Of a DNA stretch of 64,000 nt, positions 42,378 to 51,314 are shown piece by piece. The position numbers were made by a program, and so were the translations under genes. Each line of letters begins with the position of its first letter. Positions within the stretch are counted from its first letter, which is position 1. A model generated the notes under the pieces. It worked only from the letters and a program-made list of their open reading frames with translations, searched no databases and had not been told where the DNA came from. This stretch comes from Thermanaeromonas sp. C210 (GTDB lineage Bacteria; Bacillota; DSM-521; Neomoorellales; Neomoorellaceae), in the NCBI RefSeq assembly GCF_013167955.1, contig NZ_BLWF01000001.1, positions 682,001-746,000 on the forward strand, read 5' to 3'.

Positions 42378-42404
42378 GCAGGAATTTTACAGCAAAAGTA
42401 GAAT
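42378..42404 (+). promoter_or_regulatory. Sigma-H-type promoter upstream of methyl-THF methyltransferase
   Basis: GCAGGA (42378-42383), 17-nt spacer, GAAT (42401-42404), followed by ATATGTATA. It would start a separate transcript inside the methyltransferase cluster, about 75 bp before the next gene. Confidence 0.65.
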
Positions 42405-42490
42405 ATATGTATAGACAGGACTTGGGCCGAGTGGGCTAGCGGCTGGTCCCCTTAGATGCAATACTAAAGGTTTGACGGAGGGTGCCCCAA

Positions 42491-43288
42491 ATGCTAATAA
42501 TCGGCGAAAAGCTCAATAGCGCCATTCCCAGTGTACGACAGATCATCCAGGAGAAGGACGCGGCGGCGGTCCAGGATTTGGCTGTAAAACAGGTGCAGGC
42601 CGGTGCCCATTACCTGGATGTTAATACTGCCCACTGTAATGAGATAGAGGATATGGAGTGGCTCGTCCGGACCGTGCAAGAGGTCACCGATGCACCTTTA
42701 TGTGTGGACAGCACTTCAGGGGAAGTAATTAAGAAGGCTTTAAAAAATATCAAAGGAGAGAAAAGTAAGGTTATCATTAACTCTATTTCTATGGAAAAGA
42801 ACCGCCTGGAGGAGGTCCTGCCCCTGGTTTTAGAGTACCAGTGTCCGGCCATCGGGCTCACGGCGGACGACAACGGCATTCCCAAGACCGTGGAGGACAG
42901 GCTTAAGATTACGGAGCGCCTCGTCGAGCTCCTTTCCAAGCACGGCTATAATCTCGAGAACTTATACATCGACCCCCTGGTCCTGCCCCTGGCCGTCAGC
43001 CACACCCATGCGGCAACGTTTTTTCAATGCTTAACGGAAATTAAACGGTTGTTTAACGTTAAGACGGTCTCCGGTTTGAGCAATATCTCTTTCAATATGC
43101 CCAAGAGAAAGCTTATCAACCGGTATTTCCTGGCCATATGTATGGCCCACGGCATGGACGCGGCGATACTCGACCCCCTGGATTCCAAGATTATGACGGC
43201 CGTTACGACGGTGGAGCTGTTAATGGGCCAAGACGCCTTTGGCAAGAATTTCCTAAAGGCTTATCGTAAAGGCCTGCTGGCCGACTGA
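42491..43288 (+). CDS. Methyltetrahydrofolate:corrinoid methyltransferase
   Basis: The 265-residue pterin-binding TIM barrel (DHPS/MeTr family) starts LIIGEKLNSAIPSV, has GAHYLDVNTAH near residue 37, CVDSTSGEVIKKAL near 73, YIDPLVLPLAVS near 157 and GLSNISFNMPKR near 197. It transfers methyl groups between a corrinoid protein and tetrahydrofolate (MtvA/MtgA role), linking the cluster to one-carbon metabolism. ATG 42491 behind GGAGGGTG is preferred to GTG 42482. A single copy serves two corrinoid protein/methyltransferase pairs. Confidence 0.93.
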   Translation: MLIIGEKLNSAIPSVRQIIQEKDAAAVQDLAVKQVQAGAHYLDVNTAHCNEIEDMEWLVRTVQEVTDAPLCVDSTSGEVIKKALKNIKGEKSKVIINSISMEKNRLEEVLPLVLEYQCPAIGLTADDNGIPKTVEDRLKITERLVELLSKHGYNLENLYIDPLVLPLAVSHTHAATFFQCLTEIKRLFNVKTVSGLSNISFNMPKRKLINRYFLAICMAHGMDAAILDPLDSKIMTAVTTVELLMGQDAFGKNFLKAYRKGLLAD

Positions 43289-43421
43289 GGAGAGGCACGG
43301 TGTGGAGGGGGTGAAGGAGAAAGGGAGGATAAGAAGGGGTTGTCCCGAGACAGGTAGAGGCGCCTAGAACAGGGGAAGTTGGTGGATTTTATTACTATGC
43401 GCAAGGGGAGGGAATAAAAGG

Positions 43422-44594
43422 ATGGGTGGCAAGGAGCAGCTTTTTCAGGAAAGGTTCAAACGCTACAGCGTAGCCATGGAGTGCGGCAAGCCGGACAAAG
43501 TGCCGGTAGTTTTTCCCCTGGGCGAATGGGTCATTAAATATAGCGACATCACCCTGCAAGAAGCTTACTACGATGTAGACAAAGCCACGGCCGTCATCGA
43601 CGGGGTGCTTAAAGACCTGGACTTCGATGTAATGTTCGGATCCATCAACTTGTGGTGGCCGCCCATGTTCGATGCGGTGGGCTGCAGGCAGTATAAATTC
43701 CCCGGGATCTATTTTGAAGCGGATGCAGGCTTCCAGTACGTAGAAGAGGAATTCATGAAGGCCGAGGACTACGACGATTTCATTGCCAACCCCACCCAAT
43801 GGTTGGTGGAAAATTATTTACCCCGGGTAAATGAGGAGTTTTCCGAGCCGGGTTCTTACCGCGCTACTGTAGCCCTCATCAAGGGCGCTGCCGGCTTTGC
43901 CATGCATAACGGCAAGACGGCCCAGGTGGCGCAGAAGTGGAGCCAGGAATTCGGTATAGTGCCGTATGGAACGGGGATGACCAAGGCTCCTTTTGACACC
44001 CTGGGCGATTCCCTGCGGGGAACGAGGGGCATTCTTCTGGACCTGCGGCGTCGCCCGGATAAGGTAGCGGCCGCCTGCGAGGCCATTGTGCCCCATAATA
44101 TTGCCTTCGGCATGATTACCTCGGCGGGGGATACTTCCTTACCGTGCTTTGCTCCCCTCCACAAGGGAGCCTATCCCTTCTTGAGCCTCGAACAGTGGGA
44201 TAAATTCTACTGGCCGACCTGGAAGAAGGTTATCGAAGGACTCTGGGCCCTGGGGAAGAGAGTTTTCTTCTTCGCCGAAGGGGATTGGACGCCCTACCTG
44301 GAAAGGATCGCGCAGCTTCCCGACAAGAGCATAGTCTTCTGCATTGATCTGACCGATGCCCAGAAGGCCAAGAAGGTTCTGGGCGGGAGGTTCTGCCTTT
44401 ACGGCGGCGTTCCCACCACCCTTTTGACCTACGGCACGCCCCAGGAAGTCAAGGATTGTGTCAAGCGGGCTATTGACGAACTGGCCGGTGATGGTGGCTT
44501 TGTCCTGGCGGCCGGCGGGGTGGTCATGGGCGACGCGAAGCGAGAAAACATTGAGGCTATGCTGGAAGCCGCCCGGCAATACGGCGCTTACTAA
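43422..44594 (+). CDS. URO-D-family corrinoid methyltransferase, second copy
   Basis: The 390-residue paralogue of the protein at 41016, shorter at the N-terminus. Shared blocks are MTKAPFDTLGDSLRGTRG near residue 187, APLHKGAYPFLS near 245 and FFFAEGDWTPYLE near 284. The N-terminal GKPDKVPVVFPLGEW segment shapes the substrate site in this family. Differences along the substrate-facing loops suggest a different methyl donor from that of the first copy. ATG 43422 follows AGGGGAGGG. It is followed closely by the small protein at 44623 and the second corrinoid protein. Confidence 0.86.
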   Translation: MGGKEQLFQERFKRYSVAMECGKPDKVPVVFPLGEWVIKYSDITLQEAYYDVDKATAVIDGVLKDLDFDVMFGSINLWWPPMFDAVGCRQYKFPGIYFEADAGFQYVEEEFMKAEDYDDFIANPTQWLVENYLPRVNEEFSEPGSYRATVALIKGAAGFAMHNGKTAQVAQKWSQEFGIVPYGTGMTKAPFDTLGDSLRGTRGILLDLRRRPDKVAAACEAIVPHNIAFGMITSAGDTSLPCFAPLHKGAYPFLSLEQWDKFYWPTWKKVIEGLWALGKRVFFFAEGDWTPYLERIAQLPDKSIVFCIDLTDAQKAKKVLGGRFCLYGGVPTTLLTYGTPQEVKDCVKRAIDELAGDGGFVLAAGGVVMGDAKRENIEAMLEAARQYGAY

Positions 44595-44622
44595 TTGAGC
44601 CCGGAGGGAGGAGGGGAAAAGG

Positions 44623-44796
44623 ATGGCCGAGAACAAAGTCCAGGCCTTTGTACCCGAAGCGGGTACCTGTGTGCCCTGGAAGGTGAAGAAGGAAGAGCTG
44701 GGGCAGCTGGCCGGGAACGAGGAAATCGTTAAGCAGGAATGGGATAAGCTTGACGCCTTTGCCTACGCCTTTATCTGGTTCTGGGTACAGCGTTAA
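44623..44796 (+). CDS. 57-residue protein inside the methyltransferase cluster
   Basis: An open frame of 58 codons with a strong site (GGAGGGAGGAGGGG) before ATG 44623, placed between the second URO-D methyltransferase and the second corrinoid protein. The product begins MAENKVQAFVPEAGTCVPWK and ends DAFAYAFIWFWVQR, that is, an acidic/lysine-rich middle and an aromatic C-terminal tail. It has one cysteine. I do not recognise a family. Position and ribosome-binding site argue that it is real; it may be a small accessory subunit or membrane-associating peptide (inference). Confidence 0.6.
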   Translation: MAENKVQAFVPEAGTCVPWKVKKEELGQLAGNEEIVKQEWDKLDAFAYAFIWFWVQR

Positions 44797-44849
44797 AGGC
44801 CGGCGGCAAGGGGTAACTAAATCTCTTCGAGGGGATGGTGGTAGTAGCT

Positions 44850-45473
44850 ATGTCTAAGGAAGCCCTGGCCAAAGCCATGGCCGAATTAGAGGAGGAACGG
44901 GTAATCGCCCTGGTTAAGGAATTATTGGGAAGCGGTACGGCTCCCCTGGATATAGTCAAATCCCTGCAAGAAGGAATGACGGAAGTAGGCAAGCGGTTTG
45001 AGCGGGGGGACTATTTCCTCAGTGAGCTGGTCATGGCCGGCGAGGTCATGAAGGGGGCCATGGATATCTTAGAACCCCATTTAAGCGGCGAAAGTGCAGA
45101 GAATAAGGGCACGGTTGTGATCGGGACCGTTAAAGGGGATATCCACGACCTGGGAAAAAATATCGTAATCATGCTGCTGAAGGGTGCTGGATACAACGTG
45201 GTTGACCTCGGGGTTGACGTGCCCAAAGAGAAGTTTGTGGCCGCCGTCAAAGAAACCGGCGCTCCTCTGGTGGGTATGAGCGTTCTCTTGACCAGCTGCC
45301 AGGGAGCGTTAAAAGAAACCATCGACGCCCTGCGGGCGGAAGGTTTGACTCCTAAAGTGGTTATCGGGGGCAACTACGTCGACGAAACCGTCAGGAAACA
45401 CGTCGGGGCCGATTACTTTGCGGCCACGGCGGGGGACGGCCTCAAAGTGGCCTCCGAAGTCTTCGGAGGATAG
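44850..45473 (+). CDS. Corrinoid (B12-binding) methyl-carrier protein, second copy
   Basis: The 207-residue protein has the helical cap and B12 domain with KGDIHDLGKNI near residue 97 (DxHxxG), SVLLTSCQGALKETI near 145 and VIGGNYVDETVRKHVGADY near 174. It is the methyl carrier most likely paired with the second URO-D methyltransferase. ATG 44850 is preferred to ATG 44835, giving the family-typical SKEALAKAMAELEEERV start. A strong terminator follows 54 bp later and closes the cluster. Confidence 0.94.
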   Translation: MSKEALAKAMAELEEERVIALVKELLGSGTAPLDIVKSLQEGMTEVGKRFERGDYFLSELVMAGEVMKGAMDILEPHLSGESAENKGTVVIGTVKGDIHDLGKNIVIMLLKGAGYNVVDLGVDVPKEKFVAAVKETGAPLVGMSVLLTSCQGALKETIDALRAEGLTPKVVIGGNYVDETVRKHVGADYFAATAGDGLKVASEVFGG

Positions 45474-45526
45474 GACCGGTAGAGGACTAGGACATGTTAC
45501 CTCCCCTAAAATAGCCTCTGCACCTA

Positions 45527-45554
45527 CCCCCTTGCGTTGGCAAGGGGGCTTTTT
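45527..45554 (+). terminator. Rho-independent terminator closing the methyltransferase cluster
   Basis: CCCCCTTGC (45527-45535) pairs with GCAAGGGGG across a short GTTG-type loop (right arm ends 45548), followed by CTTTTT (45549-45554). Confidence 0.92.
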
Positions 45555-45713
45555 ATGCTCACCGGAATTGGGGAAGGATAACCTGGGGGCGTGCCTCCTC
45601 GGGAGGTACGCGGAGTAAAGTGAAAAACTTCCCGATTTGGGGAGGAAAAACTCTGGCCCATGAAGAAAGAATATATCAAAAAGGATACGGCGACCTCAGG
45701 GGAGGCATGGCAG

Positions 45714-46496
45714 GTGCGCATAGCCATCATCGGAGGCTCAGGAGTTTATGATCCGGGAATTTTGACGAACCTGCAGGAGGAGAGTGTCGAGACCCCGTAT
45801 GGCAAGGTTACGGTAAAGGTGGGTACTTACCGGGGCGAGGAAATATGTTTCATGAACCGCCACGGCCAGAAGCATTCCTTGCCCCCCCACAAAGTCAACT
45901 ACCGGGCCAATGTGTGGGCCCTCAAAATGCTGGGAGTAGAGCGGGTTATAGCCACGGCGGCGGTGGGGTCCACCAATCCCGAGTTTAAGCCGGGAGAATT
46001 TGTGCTGGTGGATGATTTCCTGGACTTCACCAAGACCCGCGTCTACACTTTTTTTGAAGGCGGTGAGATGGGGGTAGTACACACCGATTTTACCGAGCCC
46101 TATTGCCCGGAACTGCGCCGGATACTGGCTGAGACGGCCGCCGAAGAGGGTATTAAGGCCCATAGCGGGGGTGTTTACGCCTGCACTGAGGGGCCGCGCT
46201 TTGAAACGCCGGCGGAAATCCGGATGATCCGCCAGCTGGGTGGGGACCTAGTGGGTATGACCAATGTACCGGAAGTCGTGCTGGCCCATGAGCTGGGACT
46301 GTGCTACAGCCTCATCGCCATGGTCACCAACATGGCGGCCGGTATTGCGGAGACCACCCTAACCCATGAAGAAGTGCTGGAAGTCATGGCCCAGAACGGC
46401 AAAAAGTTACGGAGCCTCATCATGGAGGCTATACCCCGCATACCGCAGGAAAGAAATTGCCGGTGCTGGCAGACGCCCGGTAAATTAAACATTTAA
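45714..46496 (+). CDS. Methylthioadenosine/purine nucleoside phosphorylase (MTAP family)
   Basis: The 260-residue protein matches the trimeric MTAP/PNP family: RIAIIGGSGVYDP at the start, MNRHGQKHSLPPHKVNYRAN-like phosphate/ribose-site residues near 44-63, TAAVGS near 82, CTEGPRFETPAEIRM near 162 and MTNVPEVVLAHELG near 182. It cleaves 5'-methylthioadenosine or a 6-oxopurine nucleoside with phosphate. GTG 45714 behind AGGGGAGG is preferred; the frame is open to ATG 45660, whose site is too distant. The next gene is an adenosylhomocysteinase, pointing to adenosine-type nucleosides. Confidence 0.9.
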   Translation: MRIAIIGGSGVYDPGILTNLQEESVETPYGKVTVKVGTYRGEEICFMNRHGQKHSLPPHKVNYRANVWALKMLGVERVIATAAVGSTNPEFKPGEFVLVDDFLDFTKTRVYTFFEGGEMGVVHTDFTEPYCPELRRILAETAAEEGIKAHSGGVYACTEGPRFETPAEIRMIRQLGGDLVGMTNVPEVVLAHELGLCYSLIAMVTNMAAGIAETTLTHEEVLEVMAQNGKKLRSLIMEAIPRIPQERNCRCWQTPGKLNI

Positions 46497-46521
46497 ATCC
46501 TGAAGAAAGGGGTCGCGCATC

Positions 46522-47775
46522 ATGCCGGAATCCATCATCCGTGACTACGGATGGGCCGAAGAAGGGGTACTGAAAATCCAGTGGGTTCAAGACCACATGC
46601 CCATCTTGAAGGAAATACGCCGGGATTTTGAGACGCGTCAGCCCTTCAAAGGGAAAAGGGTGGGCATCTGCCTCCACCTGGAGGCCAAAACGGCTTACCT
46701 GGCCACGGTCATCAAGGCCGGAGGCGCCGAGGTGGCCGTGTGCGGCTCCAACCCCCTTTCTACGCAGGATGATGTCTGTGCCGGTCTGGTCAGCCTGGGG
46801 GTAACGGTCTATGCCCGGCACGGTTGTCCGCCGGAAGAGTATACTTCTTTTCTCCACAAGGTGCTGGATACCAGGCCCCACCTCATCATTGATGACGGCG
46901 GCGACCTGGTCCACCTGCTGCATACCGAGAGGAAAGAGCTTCTACCGGACATTATAGGTGGCGCCGAGGAAACCACTACCGGCATTTTGCGTCTGAAGGC
47001 CATGGAAAGGGACGGTGTCCTGGCCTTCCCCATGGTAGCGGTGAATGACGGGTACTGCAAACACCTTTTTGACAACCGTTACGGAACCGGACAATCCACC
47101 TGGGACGGAATCATGCGCACCACCAACCTCACCATCTGCGGCAAAACCGTAGTGGTGGCCGGTTACGGGTGGTGCGGGAAGGGTATTGCCGCACGGGCCA
47201 AGGGTCTGGGGGCCCGGGTCATCGTGACGGAAGTCAATCCCATTCACGCTAACGAAGCCCTCATGGACGGTTTTGAGGTCATGCCCATGGTGGAGGCTGC
47301 CAAGTACGGCGACATCTTTGTTACCGCCACCGGGTGCGCCAACGTAATTAGGGGCGAACATTTTAAGGTTATGAAAGACGGGGCCATACTAGCCAATGCC
47401 GGCCACTTTGACGTAGAGATCAACAAGAAGGACCTTCAGGCCATGGCCCAGACCCGGCGGGTGGCACGTCGGAATGTAGAGGAATTCAGGCTGCCGGACG
47501 GCCGGCGCCTTTACCTGCTGGCGGAAGGCCGCCTGGTCAACATTGCGGCGGCCGACGGCCATCCTGCGGAAATAATGGACCTCACCTTTGCCCTCCAGGC
47601 CCTCTCTCTGGATTACGTGCTGAAGAACAAGGGCCAACTGCCTCCTAAGGTCATCTCCGTACCCTGGGAGATAGACCGGGAGGTGGCTTCCTTGCGTCTG
47701 CGCTCCCTGGGGGTCAAAATCGATACCCTTACTCCTGAACAAGAAAAGTACCTGGCCAGCTGGCGACACGACTAG
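46522..47775 (+). CDS. ahcY: Adenosylhomocysteinase (short, thermophile/archaeal-type)
   Basis: The 417-residue protein has the S-adenosylhomocysteine hydrolase fold: [30 protein letters not shown]-type N-terminus, [13 protein letters not shown] near residue 151, [18 protein letters not shown] near 180 and the NAD site [16 protein letters not shown] near 217. It ends at [15 protein letters not shown] and lacks the C-terminal KPxHYRY extension of bacterial/eukaryotic enzymes, like Thermotoga and archaeal forms. It splits S-adenosylhomocysteine into adenosine and homocysteine; some short forms prefer S-inosylhomocysteine. It lies between a nucleoside phosphorylase and an ECF transporter. Confidence 0.92.
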   Translation: MPESIIRDYGWAEEGVLKIQWVQDHMPILKEIRRDFETRQPFKGKRVGICLHLEAKTAYLATVIKAGGAEVAVCGSNPLSTQDDVCAGLVSLGVTVYARHGCPPEEYTSFLHKVLDTRPHLIIDDGGDLVHLLHTERKELLPDIIGGAEETTTGILRLKAMERDGVLAFPMVAVNDGYCKHLFDNRYGTGQSTWDGIMRTTNLTICGKTVVVAGYGWCGKGIAARAKGLGARVIVTEVNPIHANEALMDGFEVMPMVEAAKYGDIFVTATGCANVIRGEHFKVMKDGAILANAGHFDVEINKKDLQAMAQTRRVARRNVEEFRLPDGRRLYLLAEGRLVNIAAADGHPAEIMDLTFALQALSLDYVLKNKGQLPPKVISVPWEIDREVASLRLRSLGVKIDTLTPEQEKYLASWRHD

Positions 47776-47805
47776 TCTTGCCCAGGGCAAAGGGGTTGGA
47801 CGGGA

Positions 47806-49512
47806 ATGAGCTTTATAACCATTCGCGACCTCCACTTTACCTATAAAGGCGGCTCAAACCCGGCCCTGCGCGGCATCAACCTGGATATTGAGCCGGGGGA
47901 ATTCACCGTCATCATGGGGCCCAGCGGAGCGGGCAAATCTACCCTCTGCCTTGCCTTAAACGGCCTGATCCCCAACGTAAAGAAGGGAGACTTCCGGGGC
48001 GAGGTTAAGATCAAGGGTGTACCTACTGCGGGCCGGAAGGTCAGCAATTTTGCCGAAACAGTAGTCCTGGTCTTTCAGGATTTCGAGTCCCAGCTCTTTT
48101 GTACCAATGTGGAATTGGAAGTTGCCTTTGGGCCGGAAAATTTCAATGTTCCGCCGGAAGAAATTAGAGAGCGGATCAAGGAAGCCCTGCGCAAAGTACG
48201 GCTGGAAGGCTTTGAAAAGCGCCAGCCGGCCACCCTTTCGGGTGGCCAGAAACAGCGCCTGGCCATTGCGTCGGTGCTATCCATACAACCGGAAATGATA
48301 TGTATGGATGAACCGACTACGGACCTCGATCCCGTGGGCAAATACGAAGTCTTTGCCATAGCCAAGGCTTTGCGGGAAGAAAAGAAAATGACCATGCTCT
48401 TAGTAGAGCATGAAACCGAGGAGTGCCTGAACGCCGATAGAATTGTCCTCCTGCGGGAGGGTTCCGTGGTGGCCCAGGGACCGGCGCAGGAGATCCTGCG
48501 CCAGAGCCGGCTCCTGGAGGAATGCTCTATAAAACCTCTGGACATGGCCCAACTTTTTGCCCGGCTGGGCGTGGAAGAGGTTCCCCTTACAGTAGAAGAA
48601 GGTTTGGCCAAGTGGCGGTCTCTGGGATGGACGGTGGATCAGCAACGCTACCGGCAGATGGTTAGAGAGCAACAGGAAGCTCAAAGGAGGGGTTACGGCC
48701 AACCCATTATCGAAGTAAAGGGCCTGGTTCACCGTTACGACAACGGTGTAGAGGCCGTCAAGGGTGTGGACCTCACCATAAGGCAGGGAGAGTTCGTAGC
48801 CGTTTTGGGCCAAAACGGCAGCGGCAAGACCACCCTGGTAAAACACTTTAACGCCTTGCTCCGCCCTTCATCGGGTGAGGTACGGGTGGCGGGACTGGAC
48901 ACCCGGCAGGAGAGTATCGACAAGTTCGGCCGCTTAGTGGGCTACGTCTTTCAAAATCCTGATCACCAGATCTTTGCCGGCACGGTGAGGGAAGAAGTAG
49001 CCTACGGCCCCAAGTTACACGGAGTGCCGCCCGAGGAGATTGAGGAGCGGGTGAGGGATGCCCTGAGGGCAGTGGAGCTGGTCGGCTACGAGGAAGAGGA
49101 TCCCTTTTCTTTAACCAAGGGACAGCGCCAGCGGGTGGCGGTAGCCTCCGTCCTGGCCACCAAACCCCAGATTATTATCCTGGATGAGCCCACTACCGGC
49201 CTGGACTATAAAGAGCAGCGGGGCATGATGGAACTGGTGAAAAGACTCAACGAAATGGGCCATACCATTATCATGGTTACCCACAGCATGTGGGTGACGG
49301 CCGAATATGCCCACCGGGCCATCGTTATGAAGGAAGGCCGGATAGTCATGGACGGTCCGGTACGGGAAGTCTTCGCCAGGGAGAAGGAGCTCGAAGAAGC
49401 TTACCTCAGACCGCCCCAGATCGTCCGGTTCAGCAACCGCTTGGGAGCTACCTGCCTCAGCGTGGAGGAAATGCTGGCGTGCCTGGACCGCGCTAAGGAG
49501 GGGGAGCAATGA
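47806..49512 (+). CDS. Fused double ATPase of an ECF-type transporter (EcfA-EcfA')
   Basis: A 568-residue protein with two ABC ATPase domains. The first (1-270) has GPSGAGKST near residue 41, LSGGQKQRLAIAS near 147 and CMDEPTTDLDP near 167. The second (about 305-560) has GQNGSGKTT near 335, an altered signature LTKGQRQRVAVAS near 440 and ILDEPTTGLDY near 461. This is the single-chain counterpart of the two separate ATPases at 21851 and 22725, with the same altered second signature. ATG 47806; the end overlaps EcfT by ATGA. Confidence 0.94.
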   Translation: MSFITIRDLHFTYKGGSNPALRGINLDIEPGEFTVIMGPSGAGKSTLCLALNGLIPNVKKGDFRGEVKIKGVPTAGRKVSNFAETVVLVFQDFESQLFCTNVELEVAFGPENFNVPPEEIRERIKEALRKVRLEGFEKRQPATLSGGQKQRLAIASVLSIQPEMICMDEPTTDLDPVGKYEVFAIAKALREEKKMTMLLVEHETEECLNADRIVLLREGSVVAQGPAQEILRQSRLLEECSIKPLDMAQLFARLGVEEVPLTVEEGLAKWRSLGWTVDQQRYRQMVREQQEAQRRGYGQPIIEVKGLVHRYDNGVEAVKGVDLTIRQGEFVAVLGQNGSGKTTLVKHFNALLRPSSGEVRVAGLDTRQESIDKFGRLVGYVFQNPDHQIFAGTVREEVAYGPKLHGVPPEEIEERVRDALRAVELVGYEEEDPFSLTKGQRQRVAVASVLATKPQIIILDEPTTGLDYKEQRGMMELVKRLNEMGHTIIMVTHSMWVTAEYAHRAIVMKEGRIVMDGPVREVFAREKELEEAYLRPPQIVRFSNRLGATCLSVEEMLACLDRAKEGEQ

Positions 49513-50288
49513 ATTTATACCTCTATCTGGATAAAGATACCATCATCCACCGCCTGGATCCCCGGGCCAAAATCATGATTCTTATTTGCAGTTTTGCCAT
49601 CCCCCTTTTAAATGACCATCCTTTATGGTCGTTGGGGGCTGCCGCTTTAATCCTCCTTTACGGTTTTTTGGCCCAATCCCTCTCAAACATTAAGCGCATC
49701 AAGACCATTTTGATCTTGATCTTTATTTTCTCTTCCCTCGTATGGTTTGTTTTCGCCCGGGGTAGTACTCCCCTATTCTGGCGCCTGACCCGGGAATCGG
49801 TGATGTACGGCATAGCCACCGGTATAAAGATCGATGCCATGATTATTGCCGGTCTGATCTTCCTTTCCACCACCAAGAACGAGGAAATCACCGTGGGCTT
49901 AATCAGGCTCGGCCTGCCCTTCCCCGTGGCCTTTGCCTTTTCCACTGCCCTGCGGCTCGTGCCCACTTTTGTAGGAGCCGGGGCCACGGTATCTCAGGCC
50001 CAGCGCTCCCGCGGGCTGGATCTCGATTCCGGCTCCTTCCTGGAAAAGATACAGAAGTATGTGCCCCTGCTGGTGCCCATTTTCCTCTCTTCCATCCGCA
50101 ACAGCGATGGTCTAGCCATGGCCCTAGAAAGTAAAGGCTTTGGGGCATATCCCCACCGGACCTTTTACCTCCAGCTACAGTGGAAAAAGGTGGACACCCT
50201 ATTCCTGGCCGTCTTTCTCCTCTTAACCGTCCTCAATGCCTGGGCCAAAATCCAAGGCCTTACAGGCATTCCGGGGTTAATAAAGTAA
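49509..50288 (+). CDS. ECF transporter transmembrane component EcfT (second system)
   Basis: The 259-residue membrane protein has LDPRAKIMI near residue 18, several hydrophobic segments (about 25-60, 63-82, 95-118, 235-255) and the coupling motif SQAQRSRGLDLDSG near 160. It belongs with the fused ATPase and the S component that follows, and is homologous to the protein at 23578. Translationally coupled to the ATPase gene. Confidence 0.93.
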   Translation: MNLYLYLDKDTIIHRLDPRAKIMILICSFAIPLLNDHPLWSLGAAALILLYGFLAQSLSNIKRIKTILILIFIFSSLVWFVFARGSTPLFWRLTRESVMYGIATGIKIDAMIIAGLIFLSTTKNEEITVGLIRLGLPFPVAFAFSTALRLVPTFVGAGATVSQAQRSRGLDLDSGSFLEKIQKYVPLLVPIFLSSIRNSDGLAMALESKGFGAYPHRTFYLQLQWKKVDTLFLAVFLLLTVLNAWAKIQGLTGIPGLIK

Positions 50289-50367
50289 TTAGGGGAGGTG
50301 AGCTGCCTGGGCTAACTACAAGGGAGTGCCTGCTGGCCACAACTTTTGAATGAAGGGGGAGAGAAGT

Positions 50368-51162
50368 ATGAAAGAGATGTGGACCATGTGGAAGAACACC
50401 AGGATGGTGATCCTCACGGCCCTGACGGCCGGCATCTTCGCCGCGCTCTTAATTCCTTTTAAGAGCATCCCTATAATTCCCGGGATCACCGAGTTCCGTC
50501 CGGCCCAGATCATTACTACGACCTTTCCTCTTTTCTTCGGCCCGGCCGGCGCCTGGGGCGTAGCCATCGGGAACCTCATAGGGGATTTCTTCGGTACCCT
50601 TGGCCCGGGAAGCTTTTTCGGTTTCTTCGGCAATCTCTTTGAAGGGTATGTAATTTATAAGATATGGCAGGCCCTCAAGAAAGAACCGACCCTTAAGAGC
50701 GGTCAGGACTTCTTACAATACGCTTTAGCAGTGATTTTAAGCGGTGCTGTTTGTGCTATGATCATAGCTTGGGGCCTGGAGATCCTGGGCATGTATCCCT
50801 TCGCCGTTCTGGGCACCATCATTAGCCTTAATAATACCATAGTACCCATAGTTCTGGGACCACCTCTGATCTTGCTCCTCTATCCCCGGATAAAGAAATG
50901 GGACCTGATCTGGACGGAGATAATGGACGAAGAGGATATCAGCACCGTAAAATCCCCGGGCCTCGGTTTAGCTCTGATGTGGATCGGCGGCCTGGGGGGG
51001 TTGGTGGTGGGTCTCCTTCTCTCCACCGGCATGTATGGCGCTAAACTGGCCGGCTTCGGCGTCGGCAGCACGGGCCCGGCCGTGATTCTGGGCGTTTTGC
51101 CTTTTATCGTCATATTCCTGGCCTCTGCTGTGGCCTTCCCCTCGAGGTCCTCGAAGGAATAA
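50368..51162 (+). CDS. ECF transporter S component (second system), probably nucleoside-type
   Basis: The 264-residue membrane protein has hydrophobic segments at about residues 14-32, 48-70, 72-95, 120-150, 160-185, 205-228 and 235-258, and ends in a short charged tail. ATG 50368 follows GGGGGAGAG. Its operon (nucleoside phosphorylase, adenosylhomocysteinase, then phosphopentomutase) suggests a purine nucleoside substrate (inference). A cytoplasmic loop with KKWDLIWTEIMDEEDIS separates its two halves, which is longer than usual for S components. Confidence 0.8.
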   Translation: MKEMWTMWKNTRMVILTALTAGIFAALLIPFKSIPIIPGITEFRPAQIITTTFPLFFGPAGAWGVAIGNLIGDFFGTLGPGSFFGFFGNLFEGYVIYKIWQALKKEPTLKSGQDFLQYALAVILSGAVCAMIIAWGLEILGMYPFAVLGTIISLNNTIVPIVLGPPLILLLYPRIKKWDLIWTEIMDEEDISTVKSPGLGLALMWIGGLGGLVVGLLLSTGMYGAKLAGFGVGSTGPAVILGVLPFIVIFLASAVAFPSRSSKE

Positions 51163-51193
51163 ACGTAAAAGACTGACCTCGGCGCATCACCTA

Positions 51194-51238
51194 CCCCGCC
51201 GAAGAAAAGGCAACGGCGGGGGAGGTGGTGCCCTTTTT
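51194..51238 (+). terminator. Terminator-like hairpin after the second ECF operon
   Basis: CCCCGCCG (51194-51201) pairs with CGGCGGGG (51214-51221); a T-rich run (CCCTTTTTAT) begins 10 bases later. The gap between stem and T-run makes strength uncertain. Confidence 0.6.
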
Positions 51239-51314
51239 ATTCTCTTTTTTGGTAGAAACGCCGTCCGAAATGGGTATTATCTTATATAGAAAGGCATAGG
51301 GGTGACACACACCA

